Positions 26,062 to 34,060 of a stretch of 49,591 nucleotides of DNA are shown here, one piece after another; positions within the stretch are counted from its first letter, which is position 1; the number at the start of each line of letters is the position of its first letter. Position numbers and translations under genes: made by a program. The stretch covers positions 1 to 49,591 of the forward strand of contig JAGOOC010000020.1 in the NCBI GenBank assembly GCA_017992695.1, read 5' to 3'. Origin of the DNA: Bacteroides sp. (GTDB lineage: Bacteria > Bacteroidota > Bacteroidia > Bacteroidales > Bacteroidaceae). The notes under the pieces are model-generated. The model saw nothing but the letters and a program-made list of their open reading frames with translations. It was not told the origin of the DNA and made no database searches.

Positions 26062-26628
26062 TTAAAAGAAAAGGCAAATAGCGATGAACAGGAGGTTTCT
26101 TATGTCGGACAAAGCCTGCGTTAAGTGATTTTCCACTGTACGTTTGCTGATATTCAACTGAACCGCTATCTCTTCATTTTTCAGTCCTTGTTCGCGACTC
26201 ATTTGGTAAATTCTCTTCCGCTGTGGAGGCATTCGCTCTACAGCCAGAGCTACTAGAAGTTCCAATTCATGTGCATAGATGCTTTCTTCTGTTTCGTTAG
26301 AAGAGGACAGTTGGTCATAAGAAGTGTCGAAAACTTTATGTTGCTGATAATCGTTGAACAGCATCGATCGTTGAAGATGTCGATAAACTGTATTTCGAGC
26401 TATCTTAAATAGGTAGGCATTGATATGTTCTATCTGATGCAAAGTTGCTCGGTTTTTCCACAACGATAGAAAGATATCTTGCGACAAATCTTCTGCCTCT
26501 TCCTCATTTTGCAGAAAACCATTGATAAATCCTTTGACACGCGGATAGTAATCGAAAAAGAAGGATTCAAAAATCTTCGAATTACTCTTCGCTATAATGG
26601 CAGATGTCTCTTCTTTAAAAGGATTCAT
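26062..26628 (-). CDS. ECF-type RNA polymerase sigma factor
   Basis: This 188-residue sigma-70-family factor is limited to regions 2 and 4. Region 2 includes 'FFDYYPRVKGFINGFLQNEEEAEDLSQDIFLSLWKN' and 'INAYLFKIARNTVYRHLQ'. Region 4 has 'MPPQRKRIYQMSREQGLKNEEIA' and the helix-turn-helix 'LNISKRTVENHLTQAL'. It most likely directs transcription of the downstream susC operon once released by the FecR anti-sigma. The C-terminus 'LLFIAICLFF' is hydrophobic, a common feature of Bacteroides ECF sigmas whose role is unclear to me. Confidence 0.95.
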   Translation of the reverse strand: MNPFKEETSAIIAKSNSKIFESFFFDYYPRVKGFINGFLQNEEEAEDLSQDIFLSLWKNRATLHQIEHINAYLFKIARNTVYRHLQRSMLFNDYQQHKVFDTSYDQLSSSNETEESIYAHELELLVALAVERMPPQRKRIYQMSREQGLKNEEIAVQLNISKRTVENHLTQALSDIRNLLFIAICLFF

Positions 26629-26926
26629 TGAGCGTTTTGGGTTTCCATTCTACGTTTATTTTCCTTTCTTTGTCGTCACCTCAAAGGCATAAGCAGGTCT
26701 TACAAGCCTGCCCTATTTTGGCGATAACTATTTAAGAATGCCACAAATGTACTTATTAGTTTCGGAACAACCAAAGATGGAATTAAATAGATACCACCTT
26801 GCCGGACAACATCCTTCGTGTGTGCGTGTGTACCAAAGCAAAAAAGAGGAATGCGCATTTTACATCCTTTATATTTGTCGGTATACCGATTATTGCATAA
26901 ATTTGTCTCAACTAAAACTTATCACG
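26629..26926. promoter_or_regulatory. Divergent promoter region between ECF sigma and TPR sensor gene
   Basis: This is a 298-base gap without a convincing gene. It carries a + strand TATATTTG (26870-26877), 50 bases before the TPR sensor ATG. A weaker minus-strand TACATTTG (26744-26751) lies 115 bases before the sigma ATG. A + strand open frame from 26738 runs into the TPR gene, but its first 63 residues look non-coding. Confidence 0.4.
26870..26877 (+). promoter_or_regulatory. Bacteroides -7 element for the TPR sensor gene
   Basis: TATATTTG fits TAnnTTTG and lies 50 bases before the chosen ATG. This supports the start at 26927 over the upstream extension of the frame. Confidence 0.45.
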
Positions 26927-28468
26927 ATGAAACTATCGACACTTATCATAGGCATTACACTCTGCTTCAGTACGCTATCTTACGCTCAAAACACTTCCGG
27001 TGCGGCCAAAGAGCTAATGAAACAAGCACAAAGCAATCTTGAACAAAGAGACTATGCTAAGGCGCGAAGCATCTATCTACAGGCCTATAGCGCTTTTGTT
27101 GCCCAAGATGATTATAAAAACGCGGTAACTTGCGGGATGAACCTGAGCGCGCTCTATCATCTTGACAATCAGTACAAGGAGGCCTTTGACATATGTCGGG
27201 CTACGGAGGCAGTTGTTTTAGCCGGAGAGCAAAAACAGCAAAAGAAGTTTTACGATCTACGGTTCGCTATTGCTAAAGAGCGGTTGCAGCTATACCTTAA
27301 GCTTAAGAACTCGGCACAAGCCAACGTACAACTAGGCTATCTGGAAGAGTTCGCGCGCCAGACAGGCAACAGCGCCTTAAACGAAGAGCTTCTTTACACC
27401 AAAGCAAGCTACTATTATAGTTTCGGGCAAAACGCAGAAGGCGATGCTTGCTTCAACCAATTAATCTCGCAATACAAAGGAAAGAAAGCGTATGCAAAGG
27501 TCAATGAGAGCTATAAGAACCTCATCTCCATTGCTCGCAAGGCAAACAATGCGGCACTGGTAGGTCGCACCTACGAACAGCTCATTGCCTGGACCGACTC
27601 GGTGAAGGTACTTACGGCGCAAGATGAATTAACGGTATTCAAACGCAAGCACGACGAAAGTCAGCAAATCATTCAAGAAAAAGACGATGCACTGGCAGCC
27701 AAGCAGTATATCATTATCGGTCTATGTACACTTGTTGTCATCTTGATTGCAGCTTTGGCCTTTCTTATTATGCTATTGCTACGCTTCAGGGCTACCATTG
27801 GTAAACAGAAACAGAGCATCCGGATAGCCAACGAACACAACGAGCTGAAGTCTCAATTTATTGGTAACATTTTGGCGCAAATGGAGCCAACACTCAATAC
27901 ATTAACTGCATCGGCCGGCCAACTGCCCGGTGCCCAAGAGATGGTTGTACAAGTGGAAGCATTGAAAAACTTCAGTGAACATATACAAGAGCTATCCTCA
28001 TTAGAAAGCTCGCTTACCGAAACCTACGAGATCACCAACATCAACAACATCAATACCTTCTGCGAAACATTGATGGAGAAGCTAAAGGTAGCGGTTAAAC
28101 CCGAAGTAGACTTGAGCGTAAACGCGCTTAAACTGCAAGTAAAAACCAACCCCGAGCAACTGGAGCGCATCTTGACACACCTACTCAAGAATGCTGCCCA
28201 GTATACAGAAGAGGGGAAGATCGCACTTGACTTCAAGAAACGTGGTGCGCATACCTATCAATTTATTGTAACCGATACCGGCACAGGCATTCCTGCCGAA
28301 CAACAAGAAAATCTGTTCAAGCCATTTACCACCATTAAAGACCTCACGCAAGGCGATGGGCTTGGACTTCCCATTTGTGCCCTGATCGCTGCCAAGATGA
28401 ATGGCAGCCTCACGCTGGACACTAGCTATACGAAAGGAAGTCGGTTCATATTGGAGATTCGCTCATAA
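26927..28468 (+). CDS. TPR-containing sensor kinase-like protein lacking the phosphoacceptor His
   Basis: This 513-residue protein starts at the ATG at 26927, which gives a clear signal peptide ('LIIGITLCFSTLSYAQ'); the frame is open further upstream but the extension is not gene-like. Residues 25-230 are periplasmic TPR-like helices ('YAKARSIYLQAYSAF', 'YKEAFDICRATE'). A coiled coil and a transmembrane helix (about 262-285) follow. The dimerisation region (about 300-350) reads FIGNILAQMEPTLN where active kinases have FxxNxSHEIRTPLN, so the phosphoacceptor His is Ala317 by alignment. The ATP-binding domain is intact: N422 in 'LLKNAAQYT', D450 in 'DTGTGIP', 'LFKPF' and 'GDGLGLPI'. It may act as an ATP-dependent partner or pseudokinase. 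It is monocistronic, and convergent with the HU-like gene. Confidence 0.85.
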   Translation: MKLSTLIIGITLCFSTLSYAQNTSGAAKELMKQAQSNLEQRDYAKARSIYLQAYSAFVAQDDYKNAVTCGMNLSALYHLDNQYKEAFDICRATEAVVLAGEQKQQKKFYDLRFAIAKERLQLYLKLKNSAQANVQLGYLEEFARQTGNSALNEELLYTKASYYYSFGQNAEGDACFNQLISQYKGKKAYAKVNESYKNLISIARKANNAALVGRTYEQLIAWTDSVKVLTAQDELTVFKRKHDESQQIIQEKDDALAAKQYIIIGLCTLVVILIAALAFLIMLLLRFRATIGKQKQSIRIANEHNELKSQFIGNILAQMEPTLNTLTASAGQLPGAQEMVVQVEALKNFSEHIQELSSLESSLTETYEITNINNINTFCETLMEKLKVAVKPEVDLSVNALKLQVKTNPEQLERILTHLLKNAAQYTEEGKIALDFKKRGAHTYQFIVTDTGTGIPAEQQENLFKPFTTIKDLTQGDGLGLPICALIAAKMNGSLTLDTSYTKGSRFILEIRS

Positions 28469-28510
28469 GCTACGTGCGCTGCGGCGGCATCGTTCGTAAG
28501 TGGCTACGGC

Positions 28511-29116
28511 TCACCCCTCGCCCATGACATAGATCGGCTGCATTCGGCTTCCGATGTTTTTCAATGCTCCTGCTTCGCACAGGCGAAGAATGTGACGGGT
28601 GGCCGTATTGCGCGTCAAGCCGCAACACGACTGGAAGTCGCTCCGAGTCATCACTTCGTGCGTCTTGAAGTATTTGTTCAACCTTGCCTTTACCTCTTCC
28701 GGCGTGAGTCGCTGCGAATGTGCACCATGCTTCGTGTGCTCCACCTCGATGGCTCCGATGTTATTCTTCAGTTTCTGGTCGGCACGAAACTTTACGCCCT
28801 TCATTCTTACCTGCGTGTTGCGCCGCTTGGTGTGCGCCTCCACCTCTCCATCAACAGCGAGACTCACTTGAAAGTACCCCAGCCCGTTGAGATGCACGCG
28901 TTTGCCATCCCGCAAATGCTCGGCCATAACGGCCGACAAAGCATCGAGCGAGGCCACCACATCGACTTTAGTTAGCGAACATCGCCTCTGTATTTGCGTA
29001 GCAAGATACTCGGTGTCTATGCACCCATTGAGTGTAGGGCGTGCATGATAGTGTTTTTTCTCTCCTTCTTCGTCGGAGTTTGCAGGATTCTCGTACCATT
29101 CAAATCGAATTGCCAT
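28511..29116 (-). CDS. HU/IHF-like DNA-binding protein with C-terminal winged-helix-like domain
   Basis: This 201-residue protein is of the enlarged HU type common in Bacteroidetes. The N-terminal about 120 residues show the HU fold pattern ('TEYLATQIQRRCSLTKVDVVASLDALSAVMAEHL', 'GKRVHLNGLGYFQVSL', 'VRMKGVKFRADQKLKNNI'), which resembles HU-beta with a modified DNA-clasping arm. Residues about 135-195 add a helix-turn-helix-like region ('VMTRSDFQSCCGLTRNTATRHILRLCEAGALKNIG'), probably a winged helix. It is larger than the 90-residue nucleoid HU, and is probably a regulator or sequence-specific architectural protein. The 5' flank carries a six-unit palindrome array within about 35-165 bases of its start codon, suggesting autoregulation. 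Confidence 0.85.
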   Translation of the reverse strand: MAIRFEWYENPANSDEEGEKKHYHARPTLNGCIDTEYLATQIQRRCSLTKVDVVASLDALSAVMAEHLRDGKRVHLNGLGYFQVSLAVDGEVEAHTKRRNTQVRMKGVKFRADQKLKNNIGAIEVEHTKHGAHSQRLTPEEVKARLNKYFKTHEVMTRSDFQSCCGLTRNTATRHILRLCEAGALKNIGSRMQPIYVMGEG

Positions 29117-29150
29117 AGTTTTACTGTTCTATTAGTTGGTTTACAATTGG

Positions 29151-29280
29151 TTTTCTCTTAAAGGAGATGCGCATTTCCCCTTAAGAGTTATCGCTTCCCC
29201 ACTTAGGTGGGTAATTCTCCCCACCTAAGTGGGGAGATCTCCTCACACAGGTGGGAATGTCTCCCCACCTAGGTGGGGAG
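29151..29280. repeat. Six-unit array of 20-bp palindromes with exact 22-bp period
   Basis: Units begin at 29151, 29173, 29195, 29217, 29239 and 29261, each 20 bases with 2-base spacers. The last unit is the perfect palindrome CTCCCCACCTAGGTGGGGAG. Unit four (29217) differs from it by one central base and is an exact inverted copy of the core of unit three (15 bp). Units one, two and five are degenerate but keep the dyad centre (CTTAAAGG, CCTTAAGA, CACAGGTG). A spacing of 22 bases is about two helical turns, so the units face the same side of DNA. The array sits immediately upstream of the - strand HU-winged-helix gene. Confidence 0.85.
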
Positions 29281-29410
29281 GTCATTATCTAAGCATCAAA
29301 AATAATAAATAATGGTACTGAAAGCAAACTTTTCAGGATTCATTTCTGTGTTATGAAACATCCTTTTCGAGAGGTGAAAAGCTTCGGGAGGAGATTGTCG
29401 CTGCGCCTGC
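29281..29410. other. Remainder of intergenic region between HU-like gene and EamA gene
   Basis: After the palindrome array there are 130 bases with no open frame of note. I see no strong terminator for the EamA gene, which ends at 29411 on the minus strand. Confidence 0.4.
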
Positions 29411-30304
29411 TCAGGCACGTTGTCGGGGAGCAGCAAAGTATTCATTGAACACAATACCCAATACAATCAGTGCCAACCCAATATAGGTGGTTGTCACAAT
29501 CTGTTCGCCCAGTACCACAGCGATGAGAAAAAGCGACAAGAACGGTGAGAGGTAACACAGCTGATTGATCAGTGCCGGGTTGGTTGTGGTGCGCATGGCA
29601 AGCCCGAAGAAGGTAAACGGGAGGGCTATCTCAAAAGCACCCACATACATGCCCGAAAGAATACCGGGCAAGGTAGAGATATTCACCCCTACTACGCAGG
29701 CACCGCCCAGCAGGTAGAGTGTACCAAAAAGGAAACTCATGAAAAGGGCTACGCTGCTGTCTATCAGGCGATTCTTATTATTCACCATCCAATAGCCTGC
29801 CCACAGAAAGGCACTTAGTGCAGCCAACAACAAGCCATAAACCGAGACAGATGCACCTGCCAGGCTGCCCGACCCCAAAGAGATCAGCGCGACACCTCCG
29901 AGCGACATACACATGCCGATGTATTTCTTACGCGGAATAGGCTGGCGAGCAAACAGTGCCAACAGGATGAGCAGCACAATGGGCCATGCGTAGTTAATGG
30001 GTTGGGCTACTTGTGCAGGCAACAGTGCATAGGCTTTAAATAAAACCAAGTAGTAGGCTACCGGGTTCAACAACCCGATCAGCGCAAAGCGTCCCCACTG
30101 CCTACGAGACAGTGTAGCTACAAGTGCCCATTTCTGCTGAAAAGTGAGTAGAAGGGTAAAGAGTAGCAAAGCCGTGCAGCTGGCTACCAACAGCATCTCG
30201 AAGTGGGTGAGATACTTCAGCGATAGCTTAAAAGCAGTAGCAACCGTCGACCAGCTCAACACGGCGATGCCGGCATAGACGGTTGCTTTGGTATGATCAG
30301 TCAT
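29411..30304 (-). CDS. EamA-family (DMT superfamily) transporter
   Basis: This 297-residue inner-membrane protein has ten predicted membrane segments arranged as two five-helix EamA repeats. The first repeat begins 'VYAGIAVLSWSTVATAFKLSLKYL' and ends around 'GMCMSLGGVALISLG'; the second starts 'YGLLLAALSAFLWAGYWMVNN' and ends 'YIGLALIVLGIVFNEYF'. Members export amino acids, purines or other metabolites. The substrate cannot be predicted from sequence alone. It starts 3 bases after the aminopeptidase P gene on the same strand. A peptidase next to a possible amino-acid exporter is a suggestive pairing but not evidence of shared function. Confidence 0.9.
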   Translation of the reverse strand: MTDHTKATVYAGIAVLSWSTVATAFKLSLKYLTHFEMLLVASCTALLLFTLLLTFQQKWALVATLSRRQWGRFALIGLLNPVAYYLVLFKAYALLPAQVAQPINYAWPIVLLILLALFARQPIPRKKYIGMCMSLGGVALISLGSGSLAGASVSVYGLLLAALSAFLWAGYWMVNNKNRLIDSSVALFMSFLFGTLYLLGGACVVGVNISTLPGILSGMYVGAFEIALPFTFFGLAMRTTTNPALINQLCYLSPFLSLFLIAVVLGEQIVTTTYIGLALIVLGIVFNEYFAAPRQRA

Positions 30305-30307
30305 GTG

Positions 30308-31681
30308 CTATCTCAATGCCTCTACCTCATCGGCCGTCAGCGGAATCTTCTTTCCTAAGCGACGGGCACCGGTTTCGGTAATCAAGTAATCTTCTTCGTT
30401 GCGGATGCCGCCAAAGTCGCGATAGGATTCCACCTTATCGTAGTTAATGAAGTCGGCAAACTTACGTTGACCCTTCCACAAGTCAATCAGTTCGGGGATG
30501 AAGTAGATGCCCGGCTCGATGGTGAGTACAAACCCTGCCTCGAGCGGCCGGGCCAATCGAAGCGATTTGCGACCAAACAACGTGCTCTTAGGTTCACCGT
30601 TGTATCCTACCCACAGTTCGCCCAAGTTCTCCATATCGTGCACATCGAGCCCCATCATGTGTCCCAATCCATGGGGGTAGAACAGGGCATGCGCTCCTTC
30701 GCGCACCGCATCGGCAGCATTGCCCTTCATCAAGCCAAGCTCTTTCAAGCCTTCCACCATCACTCGGGCCGAGAGGTCGTACACATCGACAAAGGGAACG
30801 CCCGGTCGAAGCGCATCGACCGAGGCCAAGTGCATCGCATTCTGCAAGTGATAGATTTCGCGCTGGCGCGTGGTAAAGGTTTTATCGGCCGGAACGGTCG
30901 ACGACATATCGCCGGCATAGCCCATGGCCGTTTCGGCTCCGGCATCGATCAGGAACAGATCGCCCGATTTCACGAGGTTGCCGTGGTAGTGGTTGTGGAG
31001 CGTCTGCCCGTTAACGGTAGCAATGGTGGCGAACGACAGATCGCCTCCTGCCGCCAAGGCTACGGCTTGGATGGCAGCAGCCACCTCCCACTCGCGCATG
31101 CCGGGGCGAACCATCTTCATGGCCGCTAGGTGCATATCGGCAGTGATGTTACACGCCTTTTCTATCTCTACAATCTCTTCGGCCGACTTGTGGTTGCGCT
31201 GGTCTACAATGGCGCGGATAAACGGAACCGAACCCGTTTGCTGTGCCGGAGCAATGCCCAACCACTCCATCAGTTTCAATTGGTGCTCGGCACGATAAGG
31301 GGGCAGGTAATGCACCGTTTGTCCCTTTTGTGCGGCTTTCTGCAAGAAACTCGCCAAAGCAGTAGAGGGCAGGGTATGGGCTACGCCCACCTGTCCGCTT
31401 TTCTCTTTCAAGGTAGGCTGGGTGCCCATCCATACAATGTGATCAATGCTCAGTTCATCGCCAAAGATGATCTCTTTATCCTCATCTATATCGATAATAG
31501 CCGAAAGACCGGCAAAGGAGAGTCCGAAGTAATAAAGGAAGCTCGAATCTTGACGATAACGGAAGGTGTTGTCGGCATAATTCAGTCCACACTCGTCATT
31601 ACCCAGAAACAATAACACGCCCGAACCCACTCTCTTTTTCAGCAGGGCTCTGCGCTGCACATAGGTATCTTTATCAAACAT
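30308..31681 (-). CDS. Xaa-Pro aminopeptidase (aminopeptidase P family, M24B)
   Basis: This 457-residue cytoplasmic metallopeptidase removes N-terminal residues preceding proline. The N-terminal aminopeptidase-P domain (residues 1 to about 160) precedes a pita-bread catalytic domain. The five metal ligands are visible: Asp in 'FLIDAGAET' and 'YAGDMSSTVP', His in 'YPHGLGHMMGLDVHD', and Glu in 'LTIEPGIYF' and 'GIRNEEDYLIT'. Length matches PepP-type enzymes. No signal peptide is seen. A minus-strand TATCTTTG promoter element lies 28 bases upstream of the ATG. It is co-directional and nearly overlapping with the EamA gene. Confidence 0.95.
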   Translation of the reverse strand: MFDKDTYVQRRALLKKRVGSGVLLFLGNDECGLNYADNTFRYRQDSSFLYYFGLSFAGLSAIIDIDEDKEIIFGDELSIDHIVWMGTQPTLKEKSGQVGVAHTLPSTALASFLQKAAQKGQTVHYLPPYRAEHQLKLMEWLGIAPAQQTGSVPFIRAIVDQRNHKSAEEIVEIEKACNITADMHLAAMKMVRPGMREWEVAAAIQAVALAAGGDLSFATIATVNGQTLHNHYHGNLVKSGDLFLIDAGAETAMGYAGDMSSTVPADKTFTTRQREIYHLQNAMHLASVDALRPGVPFVDVYDLSARVMVEGLKELGLMKGNAADAVREGAHALFYPHGLGHMMGLDVHDMENLGELWVGYNGEPKSTLFGRKSLRLARPLEAGFVLTIEPGIYFIPELIDLWKGQRKFADFINYDKVESYRDFGGIRNEEDYLITETGARRLGKKIPLTADEVEALR

Positions 31682-31708
31682 AACGTTCTATATTTTAAGT
31701 TAGTGCAA

Positions 31709-31716
31709 CAAAGATA
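31709..31716 (-). promoter_or_regulatory. Bacteroides -7 element for the aminopeptidase P / EamA operon
   Basis: Minus-strand TATCTTTG lies 28 bases before the ATG at 31681. Confidence 0.5.
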
Positions 31717-31780
31717 AGGAATTTAGTGTTATACAATTAAAAATTATTCGCCTATTCAATGTAATCTGTCGTTAAAAGGC

Positions 31781-31788
31781 TACTTTTG
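31781..31788 (+). promoter_or_regulatory. Bacteroides -7 element for rpoN
   Basis: TACTTTTG matches TAnnTTTG exactly and ends 31 bases before the rpoN ATG. The same octamer precedes the Nudix gene, the TPR gene and the tRNA-Asn genes. Confidence 0.55.
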
Positions 31789-31819
31789 TAGCGATAAACA
31801 ACGTAAAAGCAGAAAACCA

Positions 31820-33301
31820 ATGGCACACGGTTCACGTCAAATACAATCGCAGGCGCAGCAGCAGATTCAAACGCTCTCACCCCAGCAGATTCTGGTAGTG
31901 AAGCTGCTTGAGCTTCCTGCAGTTGAGTTAGAAGAGCGCATCCATGCCGAATTGCTCGAAAACCCCGCTTTGGAACAGGGAAGTGAGGAGACCACTACCG
32001 ATGATTATGCCGAAAGCAGCCTTGCTGAAAGCAGTTCGGACGCTGATACCGGCGACTATGATTCGCTGGGCGACTACCTGACCGAAGACGACATCCCCGA
32101 TTATAAGTTACAAGAGAACAACCGTTCGAGAGGAGAACAGCCCGAGGAGATTCCCTTTTCGGACGTCACCTCGTTTTACGAACTCCTGCGCCAGCAACTT
32201 CGCGAGCGCAACCTAAGCGAGCATCAGTTTGAACTAACCGAGTACCTCATTGGTTCGCTCGATGATGACGGACTACTGCGTAAGTCGCTCGAAAGCATCA
32301 GCGACGAGCTGGCTATCTATGTAGGCATCAACGCCACCATCGAAGAGTTAGAGGAGGCACTGAGCATCATTCAAGATTTCGATCCGCCCGGGCTGGGCGC
32401 ACGCAACCTGCAAGAATGCTTGCTCATACAGCTTCGTCGCAAATGGAAGCCGGGCAAGCTCAATGTGCTGCTGATGCTCCAAGAGCAGATCATTACCGAG
32501 TGTTACGAGGAGTTTACGCGCAAACATTGGGACAAGATTGCGCGCAAACTGAACATAGACGAGGAGTGCTTGGCCGAAGCCATCGAAGAGATTACCAAAC
32601 TCAATCCACGACCCGGAGCTTCGCTGGGCGAAACAATTGGGCGAAACATGCAACAGATCGTGCCCGACTTTCTGGTAGAGACCTATGATGACGGAAGCAT
32701 CAACATCAGCCTCAACAACCGCAATGTGCCCGAACTGCGCATGAGCCGAGATTTCACCGTCATGGTAGAGGAGCACACCAAGAACCGCTCGAACCAGTCG
32801 AAAGAGTCGCGCGATGCGATGATGTTCCTCAAACAGAAGATGGACGCCGCACAAGGATTCATCGACGCTGTAAAACAGCGACAGAACACGCTGATGACCA
32901 CCATGCAAGCCATCATCGACCTGCAACGCCCGTTCTTTCTCGAAGGGGATGAATCGCTGCTCAGGCCTATGATTTTGAAAGATGTGGCCGAACGCACAGG
33001 GCTGGATATCTCGACCATTTCGCGCGTGAGCAACAGCAAGTATGTGCAAACCAATTACGGCATCTATCCGCTGAAATACTTTTTTAGCGACGGGTATACA
33101 ACCGATAGCGGCGAAGAGCTATCGGTACGCGAAGTACGCAGAATACTCAAGGAGTGCATTGATGGTGAGAATAAGAAAAAACCGCTTACAGACGATGAAC
33201 TTGCCGAGATCTTAAAGGAGAAAGGATACCCGATAGCCCGACGCACCATCGCCAAGTATAGGCAACAATTAAATATTCCGGTAGCTCGGCTGCGGAGATG
33301 A
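31820..33301 (+). CDS. rpoN: RNA polymerase sigma-54 factor
   Basis: This 493-residue sigma-N recognises -24/-12 promoters and needs an AAA+ enhancer-binding protein. Region I is Gln- and Leu-rich ('QAQQQIQTLSPQQILVVKLLELP', 'ELEERIHAELLENPALE'). Region II is short and acidic. The core-binding region follows ('DDDGLLRKSLESISDEL', 'DPPGLGARNLQECLLIQL'), then the HTH ('LKDVAERTGLDISTISRVSNSKYVQT') and the RpoN box ARRTIAKYR near the C-terminus ('YPIARRTIAKYRQQLN'). Length is standard. It is followed 37 bases later by a PAP2-like membrane protein on the same strand, so the two may be co-transcribed. Confidence 0.97.
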   Translation: MAHGSRQIQSQAQQQIQTLSPQQILVVKLLELPAVELEERIHAELLENPALEQGSEETTTDDYAESSLAESSSDADTGDYDSLGDYLTEDDIPDYKLQENNRSRGEQPEEIPFSDVTSFYELLRQQLRERNLSEHQFELTEYLIGSLDDDGLLRKSLESISDELAIYVGINATIEELEEALSIIQDFDPPGLGARNLQECLLIQLRRKWKPGKLNVLLMLQEQIITECYEEFTRKHWDKIARKLNIDEECLAEAIEEITKLNPRPGASLGETIGRNMQQIVPDFLVETYDDGSINISLNNRNVPELRMSRDFTVMVEEHTKNRSNQSKESRDAMMFLKQKMDAAQGFIDAVKQRQNTLMTTMQAIIDLQRPFFLEGDESLLRPMILKDVAERTGLDISTISRVSNSKYVQTNYGIYPLKYFFSDGYTTDSGEELSVREVRRILKECIDGENKKKPLTDDELAEILKEKGYPIARRTIAKYRQQLNIPVARLRR

Positions 33302-33338
33302 TTTTGAATGATAACTAACGATTGATTAATGACGAATT

Positions 33339-34028
33339 ATGGGTGAAGAGACAAAAGATAAGGTAACGCACCACATCATAGCAGACAGAACGATGATACG
33401 CACAGCAAAGGTTGTATCGGGGATACTCACTCCGTTTTCGATCCCTTTTCTGGCTTTTCTTGTTTTGTTTCTATTCTCCTATTTGCGCATTATGCCGTTG
33501 GCTTATAAGCTGATTGTACTGGGTATCGTTTACTGCTTTACCATTCTGATGCCTACCATCACCATCTTCTTGTTTAGCAAAATCAACGGTTTTGCCCTGC
33601 AAGACTTGAGCGATCGTAAAAAGCGATACGTTCCCTTTATACTCACCATCACCTCCTACATATTCTGCTTGCTGATGATGCATCGACTCAATATTCCTTG
33701 GTACATGACAGGGATTATTTTGGCGGCATTGATCATGCAGCTCATCTCTGTTGTGGTTAACTTGAAGTGGAAACTGAGTGAGCACATGGCAGGCATGGGT
33801 GGCATTGTGGGTGGATTGCTATCCTTTAGCTCCTTGTTTGGGTACAACCCCGTGTGGTGGCTCTGCATCTTTATCCTCATTGCGGGGGTACTGGGTTCGG
33901 CACGCATCATCTTGAAACATCACACCCTGGGCGAGGTGCTTTTCGGCTTTGCCGTAGGTTTTGTTTGCACCATGCTGGTGCTACACCCGGTGATCAGCAA
34001 CAGTCTTTTTCGAATTTTTCTATTTTAA
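33339..34028 (+). CDS. PAP2-like integral membrane protein with degenerate active-site motifs
   Basis: This 229-residue protein has about six membrane helices. The C-terminal 'SARIILKHHTLGEVLFG' matches the third PAP2 phosphatase motif (S-R-x5-H-x3-D) with the final Asp changed to Glu. Upstream, 'SEHMAGMGGIVGGLLS' occupies the place of PSGH. The first motif, K-x6-RP, is not obvious. The protein is therefore related to type-2 phosphatidic acid phosphatases (undecaprenyl-diphosphate or phospholipid phosphatases), but activity is uncertain. It is placed between rpoN and gcvH on the same strand, with no clear functional link to either. The first 15 residues look cytosolic and no signal peptide is cleaved. 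Confidence 0.7.
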   Translation: MGEETKDKVTHHIIADRTMIRTAKVVSGILTPFSIPFLAFLVLFLFSYLRIMPLAYKLIVLGIVYCFTILMPTITIFLFSKINGFALQDLSDRKKRYVPFILTITSYIFCLLMMHRLNIPWYMTGIILAALIMQLISVVVNLKWKLSEHMAGMGGIVGGLLSFSSLFGYNPVWWLCIFILIAGVLGSARIILKHHTLGEVLFGFAVGFVCTMLVLHPVISNSLFRIFLF

Positions 34029-34060
34029 TTATAAGGTATAACCCCTAAAAACTAATGATC

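Noticed and set aside
26738-26926. 63-codon N-terminal extension of the TPR sensor gene
   Set aside because: It precedes the signal peptide and contains the likely promoter.
29151-29280. CRISPR array
   Set aside because: Repeats are palindromes with 2-base spacers and no cas genes; there are no unique spacer sequences of the needed length.
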